Shown here: positions 51,416-61,529 of the stretch, in pieces | Layout: every line of letters begins with the position of its first letter | Position numbering within the stretch: position 1 is the first letter of the stretch | Source: an uncultured Mycoplasmatota bacterium | Lineage (GTDB): Bacteria; Bacillota_I; Bacilli_A; RF39; UBA660 | DNA length: 64,000 nucleotides | Reading direction: 5' to 3' | Assembly: GCA_937944975.1 (NCBI GenBank) | Contig: CALEBF010000016.1 | Span: 72,261 to 136,260, forward strand | Position numbers and translations under genes: made by a program | Notes under the pieces: generated by a model | What the model was told of the DNA's origin: nothing | Database searches by the model: none | What the model saw: only the letters and a program-made list of their open reading frames with translations

Positions 51416-53038
51416 ATGAGTAAAACATATATTTTTGGACATAAAAAACCAGATACAGATAGTGTTACATCTGCAATCGCTTTATCTTACTTAAGAAATT
51501 GTCTCGGAGAAGACACGGAGCCAAGGGTTTTAGGCGATATCAACAATGAAACAAAGTTTGTATTAGATTATTTTCATACGAAGATGCCAAAATATTTAAA
51601 CGACGTTAAATTACAAATTAAAGATGTGAATTATCGTCGTGGATGTTTCATCAATAAAAATGAATCGATCATGAAAGGATTCCAACAAATGACAGAATAT
51701 GGTATTAGTACAATTCCTGTCATGAATGAACAAAATAAATTCGATGGAGCTCTTGCCATGAAAGATATTGCAAGAGAACATATCCAAGGAGATTTTGAAC
51801 ATCTATATACATCATATGATCATATTCTAACTACTTTAAATGGAAATGAAATTTTAAGATTCGATAATATTATTAAAGGAACGATAAGTGTTGCTTCCTT
51901 CCGAAGTACTACATTTATTCAAAATATCAATATTGAAAATGATACAATTTTAATCGTAGGAGACCGTCATAGTATTATTGAATACGCGATTCAAAATCAT
52001 GCAAAATTAATTATCATTACTGGGGATAGAGATATCAAAGAAGAACACATAGAATTAGCTAAAAAGAATAAAGTAAATATTATTAGAACTCCAAAATCTA
52101 GTTTTGATACAGCAAAGCATATCGGGCTTGCAAATTATATTCATACCATCCGTTACGCACAAGAATTTTTATGTTTCGATGAAGAAAGAGACTTAAATGA
52201 TTTAATTGAAACTTCTAATAAAAAGAAATTTAGTTATTATCCAATTGTCGACAAAGACAACAAATGTCTCGGACTTTTAAAACTTGCTGATTTATATGAT
52301 AAAACTCCAAAAAAAGTAATTTTAGTAGACCACAATGAATTTCAACAAAGTGTTGAAGGAATCGAAGAAGCAGATATTCTAGAAGTTGTAGATCACCATA
52401 AAATTGGAAATATTGGAACCAATATACCAATTAATTTTCGTAATATGCCAGTAGGTAGTACCAATACAATTTTATATTTAATGTATCGTGAAAATGGCGT
52501 AGTAATCACAAAAGATATCGCTGGATTAATGCTTTCAGGTATTATCTCTGATACTTTATTATTAAAATCTCCAACGACGACAGAAATTGATCGAACTGCA
52601 CTAAATGAATTATCTCGTATCGCTGAAGTTGATCCTGAAAAATACGGTATGGAAATGTTTAAAGCAGGTTCTTCACTAAAAGGAAAGACAAAAGAAGAAA
52701 TTTTATATACCGACTTTAAGAACTTTGAGGTAAACTACCAAAAAATAGGAGTTGGACAAGTTTATACAATGGATATCCAGGAATTCCTAAGCGAAAAAGA
52801 TAGTTATATTCAACTGATTAATAAAGTTGCTTTACAAAATGACTATTCAATTGTCGCTCTATTCGTAACGGATATTATCAAAAATGGATCATATGTCTTC
52901 TTTAACGATAACGCGAAAGAAACACTTGCTACAGCATTTGACTTTACTAACTTAGATCAAGGATTCTATCTAGATGGTGTTGTATCTAGAAAAAAGCAAA
53001 TGATTCCGAATATTATGCGCGTATTAGATCCAAAATAA
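51416..53038 (+). CDS. ppaC: Manganese-dependent (family II) inorganic pyrophosphatase with CBS and DRTGG domains
   Basis: 540-aa enzyme that hydrolyses pyrophosphate. The DHH catalytic halves are FGHKKPDTDSVTSAIALS and VDHNEF with VVDHHKIGN (DHH motif). The C-terminal DHHA2 domain carries SSLKGKTKEE (substrate Lys). Between the catalytic segments sit two CBS-type regions and a DRTGG-like region, as in nucleotide-regulated forms from Clostridium and related genera, where AMP inhibits and ATP or Ap4A activates. The start at 51416 has GAGGGA upstream; an extended -10 (TGATATAAT) lies near 51376-51384. Confidence 0.92.
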   Translation: MSKTYIFGHKKPDTDSVTSAIALSYLRNCLGEDTEPRVLGDINNETKFVLDYFHTKMPKYLNDVKLQIKDVNYRRGCFINKNESIMKGFQQMTEYGISTIPVMNEQNKFDGALAMKDIAREHIQGDFEHLYTSYDHILTTLNGNEILRFDNIIKGTISVASFRSTTFIQNINIENDTILIVGDRHSIIEYAIQNHAKLIIITGDRDIKEEHIELAKKNKVNIIRTPKSSFDTAKHIGLANYIHTIRYAQEFLCFDEERDLNDLIETSNKKKFSYYPIVDKDNKCLGLLKLADLYDKTPKKVILVDHNEFQQSVEGIEEADILEVVDHHKIGNIGTNIPINFRNMPVGSTNTILYLMYRENGVVITKDIAGLMLSGIISDTLLLKSPTTTEIDRTALNELSRIAEVDPEKYGMEMFKAGSSLKGKTKEEILYTDFKNFEVNYQKIGVGQVYTMDIQEFLSEKDSYIQLINKVALQNDYSIVALFVTDIIKNGSYVFFNDNAKETLATAFDFTNLDQGFYLDGVVSRKKQMIPNIMRVLDPK

Positions 53039-53073
53039 AAGATTTGTGTACTTTTTTCACAAATCTTTTTTTA
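53037..53073. terminator. Bidirectional terminator between ppaC and mfd
   Basis: AAAAGATTTGTG-9 nt-CACAAATCTTTT with T runs on both sides. Confidence 0.85.
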
Positions 53074-53076
53074 TCT

Positions 53077-56000
53077 TTATTTTTCAATCTCTGTTGCCTT
53101 TTTGAGCACTTCTAAAAATTCAATTAAATAATAGATAAAATGTTTTTCCAATTTAACAGTATCTAAAATGATCACCAAGCACCTTCCTCGTAATTGAAAA
53201 CGAAACATTCTTGAAATTCTACTAGCTTCTATAAACAATAATTCTCCATTTACCTTAGCGGTTAATTCAGGTTCTAGAATCATTTCGATCGAATTCTTGG
53301 TTTGTCGAATTCGTTTAATATTTAACGATTCTGCCATTTTTTCAAACCATTCTTCATACATGTAAATGAGCAAAGCTTCGTCAATTGTACCAAATCGATC
53401 TTCGATTTCCTCTTTTACTTGGTGTAATTTCTCATAAGAGTCAATTTCATTAATTTTCTTATGAATTTCAATTTTTAATTCTTCTTCTTCGACATAACTG
53501 TCTTTGATGCTTGTCTCTACTTCCAATAATGGTGAAGCTTCCTTTTCAACTTCTTCCGCAACAGGAAGACCTTTTAATTTTTTCATTTCTTCATTCAACA
53601 TTTTCAAAAACAATTCAATTCCTACAGAATCGACAAACCCCGCTTGCTCTTGACCTAGAATATCTCCTGCTCCACGTATAGATAAGTCGCGCATTGCAAT
53701 ACGAAATCCACTTCCTAACTCTGTAAAATCTTTGATTACTTTTAATCTCTTTGTTGCAATTTCACTCAAAATCTTTCCCGGTTGATACATTAAATAACAA
53801 TATGCGATACGATCACTTCTTCCAACTCTTCCTCTGATTTGGTATAACTGAGCAAGCCCAAAACGATCGGCATCCATAATAATTAATGTATTAACACTCG
53901 GAATATCAATACCAGTTTCTATAATTGTCGTACAAATCATTACATCGTATTCATGATTTGTAAATTTTATCATGACATCTTCTAATTCTCTTTTTCCCAT
54001 TTGTCCATGAGCTGTAATTACTTTGGCATCAGGAACTAACCGTTCGATGTGATATTTCTTTTTCTCCATTTCTTCAATGCGATTGGACAAAATAAATACT
54101 TGTCCATTTCTCGATAATTCTTTATAGATCGCATCTTTTAATAAAGCATCATTTTCAGCAACAACATAAGTTTGTACAGGATAACGGTTGACTGGTGGTG
54201 TCTCAATAAGCGATAAACTTCTTAAACCAGACATCGACATTTGTAACGTTCTCGGAATCGGCGTTGCCGATAAAGTAAGAACATCGATTGTCTCTTTCCA
54301 TTGTTTAATCTTTTCTTTATGTTTTACACCAAATCGCTGTTCCTCATCTACAACTAATAGACCTAAATTTTTAAATACGATGTCACTACTCAAAATTCTA
54401 TGTGTTCCAATAATAATATCGACATTACCTTCTTTTAAGTCCTTCAAAACTTGTTTTGTCTCTTTTGTCGAGGTAAATCTATTTAAAATTTTTATCTTTA
54501 TCGGATAATTAGCAAATCGTTCTAAAGCGTTTTTATAATGTTGTGTAGATAAAATGGTAGTCGGACAAAGAAAAGCAACTTGATATCCACTCATAACAGC
54601 CTTAAACATCGCACGAAAAGCAACTTCAGTTTTACCAAAACCGACATCTCCACATAACAGACGATCCATCGGGTGTGGGGATTCCATGTCTTTTTTTATT
54701 TCTTCCGTAACTTTCAACTGATCTTTAGTTTCTTGATATGCGAATTCTTTTTCAAATTCATATTGTAAAGAATTATCTTCATCAAATGAGATTCCAGGAG
54801 AAGCTTCTCTAGCAGCATACAATTTTAATAAATCTCCTGCAATGCTCTCAATTTTTTTCTTAACTCTTAATTTTGTTTTTTCCCAATCAGTACCACCTAA
54901 TTTATTTAATTTTGGTTGTACTCCTTCTTTCGCAGAATACTTACTAATATAATCTATTTTTTCCACAGGAATATAGACTTTATCTCCATTTTTATATTCC
55001 AACATTAAATAATCTTTTTTTAATCCCGACTTTGTTAAAGTCTTCATTCCACAATAACGACCAATTCCATGGATTTGATGAACGATATAATCCCCCGGTG
55101 ATAATTTATCAATATTATTTATTTTAGTGCCTAATTTGAAGTTAGTTTTATAACGATGTTGATGAGACTGATTTTCAAATAATTCTCGCGGAGTAAAAAT
55201 CATATAATGATCGATCGTAAAACCATATTGCAAAGGATATACAATAACATTGATTTTCATTGGATCTAGATGAGATGAATCAGTAAAAATAAATTGTTCA
55301 GAATCAAATTGTTCTAATAATTGATTTGCTTGTTTTCGATTAGAAAGAGCTAAAATAACAAACTTACGACTCTTATGATAATCTATTAGTTTCTTTTTTA
55401 CTGTATCTATTTGGCCAGATATATTAGAAATATCTGTGGAATGATATGTTTGTGTATTTTTGACAAATTCCACACTATCATCAAAATTCATAAGGGCAAG
55501 ACGTGGTTCATAACAACAATTCTCAAGTTCATTCATGTAATCCATGGTTTCATTCTCGCCACTGCTCTGGTGATAGTGAAACATTTCGTCTAACAATCTT
55601 TCATAACCAATTTTAATGTCATTATAATTTAAAAAGACTTGAATATAATCCTGTAAATATTCTCCTATAAATGTAACAGAACCATATTTTTTTAACATTC
55701 GTTGACTGTGATTTTCAACTTCACATCCTTTTGGTAATAAAAATTCACTATTTGGTTCGATCGTAATCGTAGAAATTTCTTTATTCGTTAATTGTGTATC
55801 AATGTCGAATATTCGAATAGAATCAATCGTATCTCCCCAAAATTCCAATCGAATTGGAAATTCAGCACCGACAGGAAAGATATCTACAACATATCCACGT
55901 ACTGCCATTTCTCCTGTTTTTCCGACCAATACTTCTCGTTGATATCCTAAACGATATAATTTTTCAACTAACTTTTTAGGATCGTATTCCATATCTTTCG

Positions 56001-56400
56001 ATAATTTCAAAAAACTCTTACGATAAGTATCAACTGTAGGTAAATAACGAAGGAGGCCCATTAAATTTGTAATAACTATTTTAGGCTTATCTGTCGTAGT
56101 CATGGTCTTCAAAGTTTCCAATCTAGTCGTTTTCAATTCTGGAGAAATTGCAAGTGCTTCACTCGTTAAAAAATCATCCATAGGAAATAAATAAACTTGG
56201 TCGGTTAAATCTTGCATAATTTGATAAAACTTATTTGCTTCATATAGGCTATTTGTTACAAACAAAATAGATTTATTCTCTTTTAACAGTAACTTTTTTA
56301 AATAGATACCTTTTAATTCATCTGTTAATCCTACTATGACATTACTTTGAAAGTCCACTGATAATAAATTCTCTAAATTTTGAATATTTTCTTGTTTCAT
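53077..56400 (-). CDS. mfd: Transcription-repair coupling factor Mfd
   Basis: 1107-aa translocase that removes stalled RNA polymerase and recruits UvrA. A UvrB-like N-terminal region comes first. The RNAP-interaction domain contains LSPGDYIVHQIHGIGRY and KNGDKVYIPVEKIDYISKY. The superfamily 2 motor has DRLLCGDVGFGKTEVA (Walker A), VVDEEQRFGV (DEEQ) and LSATPIPRTL. The motif around QIRGRVGRSDR and the TRG region follow. A full C-terminal domain is present. It precedes pth in the opposite order to Bacillus transcription but within the same neighbourhood. Confidence 0.97.
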   Translation of the reverse strand: MKQENIQNLENLLSVDFQSNVIVGLTDELKGIYLKKLLLKENKSILFVTNSLYEANKFYQIMQDLTDQVYLFPMDDFLTSEALAISPELKTTRLETLKTMTTTDKPKIVITNLMGLLRYLPTVDTYRKSFLKLSKDMEYDPKKLVEKLYRLGYQREVLVGKTGEMAVRGYVVDIFPVGAEFPIRLEFWGDTIDSIRIFDIDTQLTNKEISTITIEPNSEFLLPKGCEVENHSQRMLKKYGSVTFIGEYLQDYIQVFLNYNDIKIGYERLLDEMFHYHQSSGENETMDYMNELENCCYEPRLALMNFDDSVEFVKNTQTYHSTDISNISGQIDTVKKKLIDYHKSRKFVILALSNRKQANQLLEQFDSEQFIFTDSSHLDPMKINVIVYPLQYGFTIDHYMIFTPRELFENQSHQHRYKTNFKLGTKINNIDKLSPGDYIVHQIHGIGRYCGMKTLTKSGLKKDYLMLEYKNGDKVYIPVEKIDYISKYSAKEGVQPKLNKLGGTDWEKTKLRVKKKIESIAGDLLKLYAAREASPGISFDEDNSLQYEFEKEFAYQETKDQLKVTEEIKKDMESPHPMDRLLCGDVGFGKTEVAFRAMFKAVMSGYQVAFLCPTTILSTQHYKNALERFANYPIKIKILNRFTSTKETKQVLKDLKEGNVDIIIGTHRILSSDIVFKNLGLLVVDEEQRFGVKHKEKIKQWKETIDVLTLSATPIPRTLQMSMSGLRSLSLIETPPVNRYPVQTYVVAENDALLKDAIYKELSRNGQVFILSNRIEEMEKKKYHIERLVPDAKVITAHGQMGKRELEDVMIKFTNHEYDVMICTTIIETGIDIPSVNTLIIMDADRFGLAQLYQIRGRVGRSDRIAYCYLMYQPGKILSEIATKRLKVIKDFTELGSGFRIAMRDLSIRGAGDILGQEQAGFVDSVGIELFLKMLNEEMKKLKGLPVAEEVEKEASPLLEVETSIKDSYVEEEELKIEIHKKINEIDSYEKLHQVKEEIEDRFGTIDEALLIYMYEEWFEKMAESLNIKRIRQTKNSIEMILEPELTAKVNGELLFIEASRISRMFRFQLRGRCLVIILDTVKLEKHFIYYLIEFLEVLKKATEIEK

Positions 56401-56427
56401 AAATTCCCTCCTTTCAACAAAATAACG

Positions 56428-56456
56428 TAAAAACGGTAAGATTTTTTTATCCTACC
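56428..56456 (-). terminator. Terminator of pth
   Basis: GGTAGGAT-AAAAAA-ATCTTACC followed by GTTTTTAC on the minus strand. Confidence 0.7.
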
Positions 56457-57015
56457 TATTACTATTATATTGATTCATTAAATTTTCAAATGTAAGATGT
56501 CTATAATCTTCAAAAATCTTAGGCATTGTTTCTAATACCTCTTTTAGTTTTTTTTGTTCTTCTGAATTTAATTTGCCCAAAACGTAATCTTTTGTATCGA
56601 TTTCTTTTCGATTGGAAATACCAATTTTAATTCTATGGTAATTTTGAGTTCCTAAGTGCATTTCTATATTTTTAAGTCCATTATGTCCTCCGGAACTTCC
56701 TTTCAATTTGAGACGAATTCTTCCAAATTCCATATCCAAATCATCAGAGATAACTAATAAGTTCTCAATTGGAATTTTATAAAAATCCATATATTTTTTA
56801 ATAACTTCACCAGACAAATTAATATATTTTTGAGGTTTTAAAAGCAAATATGTCTCTCCATCGATTCTAATTTCTGTATAAAGTCCACCAAATTTTTCCT
56901 TTTGAAAAGAAACGTTATATTGCTGGGCAATCGCATCAATTGCCATAAATCCCATGTTATGTCTCGTTTTCTCATATTCTCTTCCAGGATTTCCTAATCC
57001 TACAATTAATTTCAT
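56452..57015 (-). CDS. pth: Peptidyl-tRNA hydrolase
   Basis: 187-aa enzyme that recycles peptidyl-tRNAs. It starts KLIVGLGNPGREYEKTRHNMG with the catalytic His. LLLKPQKYINLSGE, ISDDLDMEFGRIRLK and GSSGGHNGLKNIE follow. The start at 57015 has GAGGTG upstream. Confidence 0.97.
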   Translation of the reverse strand: MKLIVGLGNPGREYEKTRHNMGFMAIDAIAQQYNVSFQKEKFGGLYTEIRIDGETYLLLKPQKYINLSGEVIKKYMDFYKIPIENLLVISDDLDMEFGRIRLKLKGSSGGHNGLKNIEMHLGTQNYHRIKIGISNRKEIDTKDYVLGKLNSEEQKKLKEVLETMPKIFEDYRHLTFENLMNQYNSNR

Positions 57016-57033
57016 ACTTTTCACCTCATCCAA

Positions 57034-57876
57034 CTATTCAGCTTTATGATATTCGTTATATACTTCACTTTTAGATAAATTTCTTTCTTTTGCCACGATT
57101 TTACAAGCCTCATTGAGTTTTTTTCCTTCTTTTAAGTATATATTGACATGTTCAATAATTGTCAAATAATCAAATGATTTTTGTTCTTTATTTCCCTCGA
57201 CAACGATAACAAACTCTCCCTTGGGATCATTTAGTTCTTCTAAAACTTGTGATATTGTCCCACGATAGATTTCTTCATACTTCTTCGTTATTTCCCGGGA
57301 AATAGAAATTTTACGATCGCCTAGGACTTCTAGCATCGTGTGCAACATTTTTTGAATACGATGAGGGGCTTCATAAAAGATCATCGTCATTCGAACATCC
57401 CTTAATTCTTCTAATTCACTCTTCCGCTTTCCTTCTTTGCTATTTAAAAAGCCATAAAACATAAATGGCATTGATTCTATTCCAGATGTAATTAAAGCTG
57501 GGATCAATGCTGTTGCTCCTGGCAAAGCAACAACTGAAAATCCATTTTCAATTGCTGTATTTGCGAGAATATATCCCGGATCACTAATCACGGGAGTTCC
57601 ACGATCTGTAACTAAACCAACATTCTTCCCTTCGCGTAAATAAGATAGTAATTTTTCCTTATTTTCTTCTTCATTATATTGATGATTTGCAATTAATTTT
57701 TGATGAATATCATAGTATTGTAATAAATTTCTAGTAATACGCGTATCCTCTGAAAATATTACATCAACCTCAGATAAAATTCTCACTGCTCTATATGTAA
57801 TATCTTCCATATTTCCAATAGGTGTTGGTATTAAATATAATATTGACTGATTTGTTTGATAACTTTTCTGACTCAT
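57034..57876 (-). CDS. rsmI: 16S rRNA 2'-O-ribose C1402 methyltransferase
   Basis: 280-aa SPOUT-unrelated tetrapyrrole-methylase-fold enzyme. LYLIPTPIGNMEDITYRA, EDTRITRNLL, VGLVTDRGTPVISDPG and FMFYGFLNSKEGKR are typical. It is in the Bacillus order yabB-(yazA)-rsmI, here without the small GIY-YIG gene. Confidence 0.96.
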   Translation of the reverse strand: MSQKSYQTNQSILYLIPTPIGNMEDITYRAVRILSEVDVIFSEDTRITRNLLQYYDIHQKLIANHQYNEEENKEKLLSYLREGKNVGLVTDRGTPVISDPGYILANTAIENGFSVVALPGATALIPALITSGIESMPFMFYGFLNSKEGKRKSELEELRDVRMTMIFYEAPHRIQKMLHTMLEVLGDRKISISREITKKYEEIYRGTISQVLEELNDPKGEFVIVVEGNKEQKSFDYLTIIEHVNIYLKEGKKLNEACKIVAKERNLSKSEVYNEYHKAE

Positions 57877-57880
57877 AGGA

Positions 57881-58603
57881 TCATCCCTTAAAATATTTTT
57901 TTATTTGTTCTGTATAACTTCCATCATCCTCGTGACTATAAATCGGAGGTTCTATCGTAAGACCTGGCTTTCCATTCTTCGTTCCTTCGATTAATAAAAT
58001 ATTAGCTTCTTGAGAAATACGAGGATAAACTAGTTGCATACGTTTAGGTTCGATATTATTCTGTTTCATTGCATTAATAATTTCTACTAATCTTTCTGGA
58101 CGATGTACAATACTAACCGTTCCGTTATTCTTTAATAACTTTTTCGCTATTTTAAAAATATCTTCTAAATTTAATGCTACTTCGTGACGAGCAATCGTCT
58201 TATATAATTTTTCATTTAAATGTGAATTCTTCGTTACTTTAAAAAACGGAGGATTACATGTAATCACATCATAAGTATCAGATTCTGTTTCTTTCGCATA
58301 TTCTTTGATATCTTGACAATAAATGGAAATTTGTTTTTCTAAATGATTATAAGCAACAGAACGTTTTGCCATATCCGCTACTTTTTCTTGAATTTCCACA
58401 CCAACAATATCCGCATTTGTCTTAGTTGATAATATCATTGGAATTGGAGCATTCCCACATCCAATATCTAAAATTTTATTAATTGTTGGATTTAATTTAA
58501 CGAAATTAGCAAGTAACACAGAATCTAGAGAAAAAGAAAACATAGAAGGATTTTGTATAATTTTTAAATTATTATATTCTAATAAATCATTAATTACTTC
58601 CAT
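57881..58603 (-). CDS. tRNA1(Val) adenine-N6-methyltransferase-like protein (YabB/TrmN family)
   Basis: 240-aa class I methyltransferase. It has ILDIGCGNAPIPMILS (SAM motif I), the acidic VGVEIQ, and the N6-adenine-type catalytic TCNPPFFK. It is the YabB orthologue by position between ricT and rsmI. The E. coli relative modifies A37 of tRNA1-Val; the substrate here is inferred. Overlaps ricT by 14 bases. Confidence 0.9.
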   Translation of the reverse strand: MEVINDLLEYNNLKIIQNPSMFSFSLDSVLLANFVKLNPTINKILDIGCGNAPIPMILSTKTNADIVGVEIQEKVADMAKRSVAYNHLEKQISIYCQDIKEYAKETESDTYDVITCNPPFFKVTKNSHLNEKLYKTIARHEVALNLEDIFKIAKKLLKNNGTVSIVHRPERLVEIINAMKQNNIEPKRMQLVYPRISQEANILLIEGTKNGKPGLTIEPPIYSHEDDGSYTEQIKKYFKG

Positions 58604-59384
58604 CTTTACTTTCCACTTCTATTAAACCTATACTTGGAATATCTACAGTATAAGATTGATTTAAAATATCAACTTTAGTAACAGTTCCTTCTCCTTGTTC
58701 TGTCACAACTTTTTTTCCAACTTTTGGTAATGTTTTTTTATACTCAGTATAAGTTTCATCTTCATACTTAAGACAACACAATAGTCTACCACAAACACCA
58801 TTAATTTTAGAAGGATTTAAAGAAATATTTTGATTTTTGGCCATATTCATGGACACTGAATCAAATTCATACAAGAACTGAGAACAGCACAATTTCTTTC
58901 CACACGGACCATATCCACCGATCTCTCTTGCTTTATCTCTTACCCCTACTTGTCTTAACTCGATACGTGTTCTGTAGATAGACGCTAACTCTTTCGCTAA
59001 AACACGGAAATCAACACGATTATCCGCCAAAAAATGAAAGAGCAATTGATCTCTATCAAAAGTATAAGCTGCATCCATCACTTTCATATTCAGTTTGTGT
59101 TTTATGACTAAATCCTTACATTTTTTTAACGCTCGCTCTGCATCGTGAAGGTTTTTCTTATATTGTTCACGATCTTTCTTATTCGCTATTCGAATCAAAG
59201 GTTTCAATGGAAATTTTAATTTTTGTTCATCCATTGAGATGATTTCTGTCACTACCGTACCATATTGAAGACCTCTTTCCGTCTCTACTATTACGTTTTT
59301 TCCTTTTTTTACATCTAAATGACTCAAAGAAAAATAATATACTCTATGATTTTCTCCAAATGATATTCCAACAACATCGATCAT
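58590..59384 (-). CDS. ricT: PSP1-domain protein RicT (YaaT)
   Basis: 264-aa protein. The conserved Cys cluster GPCGKKLCCSQFL and GVCGRLLCCLKYE, plus a PSP1 domain, identify the RicT/YaaT family. In Bacillus, RicT joins RicA and RicF in an Fe-S complex that directs RNase Y mRNA maturation and influences sporulation and competence. RicA and RicF are not in the window. It overlaps holB by four bases. Confidence 0.93.
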   Translation of the reverse strand: MIDVVGISFGENHRVYYFSLSHLDVKKGKNVIVETERGLQYGTVVTEIISMDEQKLKFPLKPLIRIANKKDREQYKKNLHDAERALKKCKDLVIKHKLNMKVMDAAYTFDRDQLLFHFLADNRVDFRVLAKELASIYRTRIELRQVGVRDKAREIGGYGPCGKKLCCSQFLYEFDSVSMNMAKNQNISLNPSKINGVCGRLLCCLKYEDETYTEYKKTLPKVGKKVVTEQGEGTVTKVDILNQSYTVDIPSIGLIEVESKDGSN

Positions 59385-60361
59385 ACTTCCACCTCCTCTA
59401 ACGCTAATATTAATCGATCTAGTAATAAATTTTGATTCACATTATATTTTATTTCATCTTTTAATTCTATAAAAATATTCAGCTTTTGACAAAGTTCCAA
59501 TAATTTGTTCTGTTCTATTATTTTTTCCATATGCTGATCTGGTTTAATAAAAACACTTGGTTTCCGCTTCAATTTCAAATGTATCATATCTTGATAATAC
59601 ATGATCATTATATCAAAAACATAAGACATATCGACTCGTTCTTTACATAAACTTAATAATTTATTTGTCCCTAGTAATGTATCAGTTCCACTACTTTCAT
59701 AAGTATATAAAAATTGTAAAGTTTCATCTAATAAAATTTCATTTTTTTCATCTTCCATAAATTGCGATAAGTCTTTTAAGTTACTCGTCTCGACCATTGC
59801 AACTCTAAAAAGTTCATTATCTTCTATTTGTGTATCATTTACAATTTCCTCGATAGATGCTTCTTTTAGTGAGATTATTTGGCATCTAGAAACAATGGTA
59901 TCTAATAATTGATATAGGTTATCAGTTACCAAGATAGCTATAATACCTTCTTCCGGTTCTTCTAAAAACTTCAAGATAGAATTTGCTGCAGAAGTGTTTA
60001 ATTTTTCCGCTTCTTTGATAATATATATTCTATATTTTCCTTCTACTGGCTTGGTGCTAAACTCTTTTTGAAGTTCTGACAATTGTTCTTTTTTAATCCA
60101 CATTCCGTCTGGTTCAATCATCTTCAATTCGGTATAATTTCCGTCATCTATTTTTTTGCACAAAGAACATTCACCACACGAATTTTTATTAGTGTAATGA
60201 CTAGGGCAAAGTAAATACTTCACAAATGCCATAATAAAATCCATCGCTTTAGGAGAAGAATTTGTATCAAACAAATAAGCATGAGAAACTTTATTTTTAC
60301 TCACGCTGTTAACGATAACATTATAAGCAATATTTTGAGTCGTTTTAAATTCTTCTAACAT
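59381..60361 (-). CDS. holB: DNA polymerase III delta' subunit
   Basis: 326-aa clamp-loader subunit. It has the AAA+ fold without a functional P-loop, KVSHAYLFDTNSS, a zinc knuckle (CPSHY, CGECSLCKK), KEAEKLNTSAANSILKFLEEPE and the arginine-sensor region IVSRCQ. It would pair with the DnaX encoded nearby. Confidence 0.93.
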   Translation of the reverse strand: MLEEFKTTQNIAYNVIVNSVSKNKVSHAYLFDTNSSPKAMDFIMAFVKYLLCPSHYTNKNSCGECSLCKKIDDGNYTELKMIEPDGMWIKKEQLSELQKEFSTKPVEGKYRIYIIKEAEKLNTSAANSILKFLEEPEEGIIAILVTDNLYQLLDTIVSRCQIISLKEASIEEIVNDTQIEDNELFRVAMVETSNLKDLSQFMEDEKNEILLDETLQFLYTYESSGTDTLLGTNKLLSLCKERVDMSYVFDIMIMYYQDMIHLKLKRKPSVFIKPDQHMEKIIEQNKLLELCQKLNIFIELKDEIKYNVNQNLLLDRLILALEEVEV

Positions 60362-60379
60362 GCTTCTTTTTCCTACTTC

Positions 60380-60568
60380 CTAGTATATAAAATATAAAAT
60401 AGAAATTAATGCAAATAAAGCAGGAATTCCAATAATTGAAATAGATCCCACTGTTATGACATTGATTGGAATCATCATATTCATCGATGACATTATCATA
60501 TTATATCCATATAAAATAAGACAACTAAATATAATTTTTCTGATGATTCTAATTATTTTTTTAATCAT
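60380..60568 (-). CDS. BofA-family protein (pro-sigma-K processing inhibitor-like)
   Basis: 62-aa membrane protein. The C-terminal signature IPINVITVGSISIIGIPALF follows the BofA pattern (PxNxxT then GIPG). Two hydrophobic segments are seen. It sits between recR and holB, where bofA lies near recR in Bacillus. In sporulating bacteria BofA holds SpoIVFB inactive. The start at 60568 was chosen because GAGGTG lies about 9 nt upstream. The protein is short (Bacillus BofA is about 87 aa), so the function may differ. Confidence 0.78.
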   Translation of the reverse strand: MIKKIIRIIRKIIFSCLILYGYNMIMSSMNMMIPINVITVGSISIIGIPALFALISILYFIY

Positions 60569-60610
60569 ATGTTTGTCCACCTCATTACAATTTATGAGAA
60601 GAACAATACT

Positions 60611-61213
60611 TTATGAAAGCTTTTGACGATTTTCTAATGATATTTCTAATGTTAAAGGATCCATGTATCCCATATCAGCTCCTAGTGGAATCCCGTAAGC
60701 TATCTTTGTCACTTTCACATGATAGGATTCTAATTTTTTTGCAATATACATAGCAGTAATCTCCCCTTCAGCACAAGGCCTTACAGCTATAATAACTTCT
60801 TCTATTTGATCATTTTCTATTCTTTTAATAAGTGATGACAAATTAATATCATCCGGATTGATTCCATCAGATGGAGAGATTAGTCCATTGAGTACATGAT
60901 ACACACCTTGAAATGCTCCTGCACGCTCAAATGAAATAATACTTTTTGGTTCTTCTACAACACAAATTGTCTTTTGATCACGACTTTGATCCTTACATAT
61001 TTCACATAGTTCATCTTCACTATAATTATTACATTTATTACAACGTCTAATTTTTACATGTACGTCTTTCATTGATTGGGCAAAAATATTAATACTATCT
61101 TCATCCAAAGAAAGAAAAGATAATGCATATCTTTCTGCAGTTCTTTCCCCCACTCCAGGTAACTTTTTAAAACACTCAATTAAGTTTTGAAGAGAAGAAG
61201 GATACTTTACCAT
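60611..61213 (-). CDS. recR: Recombination protein RecR
   Basis: 200-aa RecFOR-pathway protein. The helix-hairpin-helix (KLPGVGERTAERYALS), the zinc finger (CNKCNNYSEDELCEICKD) and the Toprim domain (VVEEPKSIISFERAG, VIIAVRP-like) are present. It overlaps nothing but follows ybaB by one base. Confidence 0.97.
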   Translation of the reverse strand: MVKYPSSLQNLIECFKKLPGVGERTAERYALSFLSLDEDSINIFAQSMKDVHVKIRRCNKCNNYSEDELCEICKDQSRDQKTICVVEEPKSIISFERAGAFQGVYHVLNGLISPSDGINPDDINLSSLIKRIENDQIEEVIIAVRPCAEGEITAMYIAKKLESYHVKVTKIAYGIPLGADMGYMDPLTLEISLENRQKLS

Positions 61214-61214
61214 A

Positions 61215-61514
61215 TTAGAATAACCCTGGCATTCCTTGCGTATATTTACCCATCTTTGACTCTGTAATCTTATCTACTTGTTCGAGAGCATCATTTGTTG
61301 CGATCATGATCATATCTTGTAACATTTCAATTTCATCTACTTCTAATGTGCTATCACTATTAATTTTTACAGATAAAACTTTCTTATCTCCATTTACGGT
61401 TACCTCAACTAAGGAAGATTTTCCCGTAAACGTCATTTTACTAATTTCATCTTTCGTATTCATCATTTCTTTTTGTAATTTTTGCGCTTGTTTTAACATT
61501 GCTTGCATATTCAT
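61215..61514 (-). CDS. YbaB/EbfC-family nucleoid-associated protein
   Basis: 99-aa protein that binds DNA as a dimer in other bacteria. It starts MQAMLKQAQKLQKEM, with VNGDKKVLSVKINSD and MIATNDAL. Standard position between dnaX and recR. Confidence 0.95.
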   Translation of the reverse strand: MNMQAMLKQAQKLQKEMMNTKDEISKMTFTGKSSLVEVTVNGDKKVLSVKINSDSTLEVDEIEMLQDMIMIATNDALEQVDKITESKMGKYTQGMPGLF

Positions 61515-61529
61515 AAAAATTCCTCTTTT

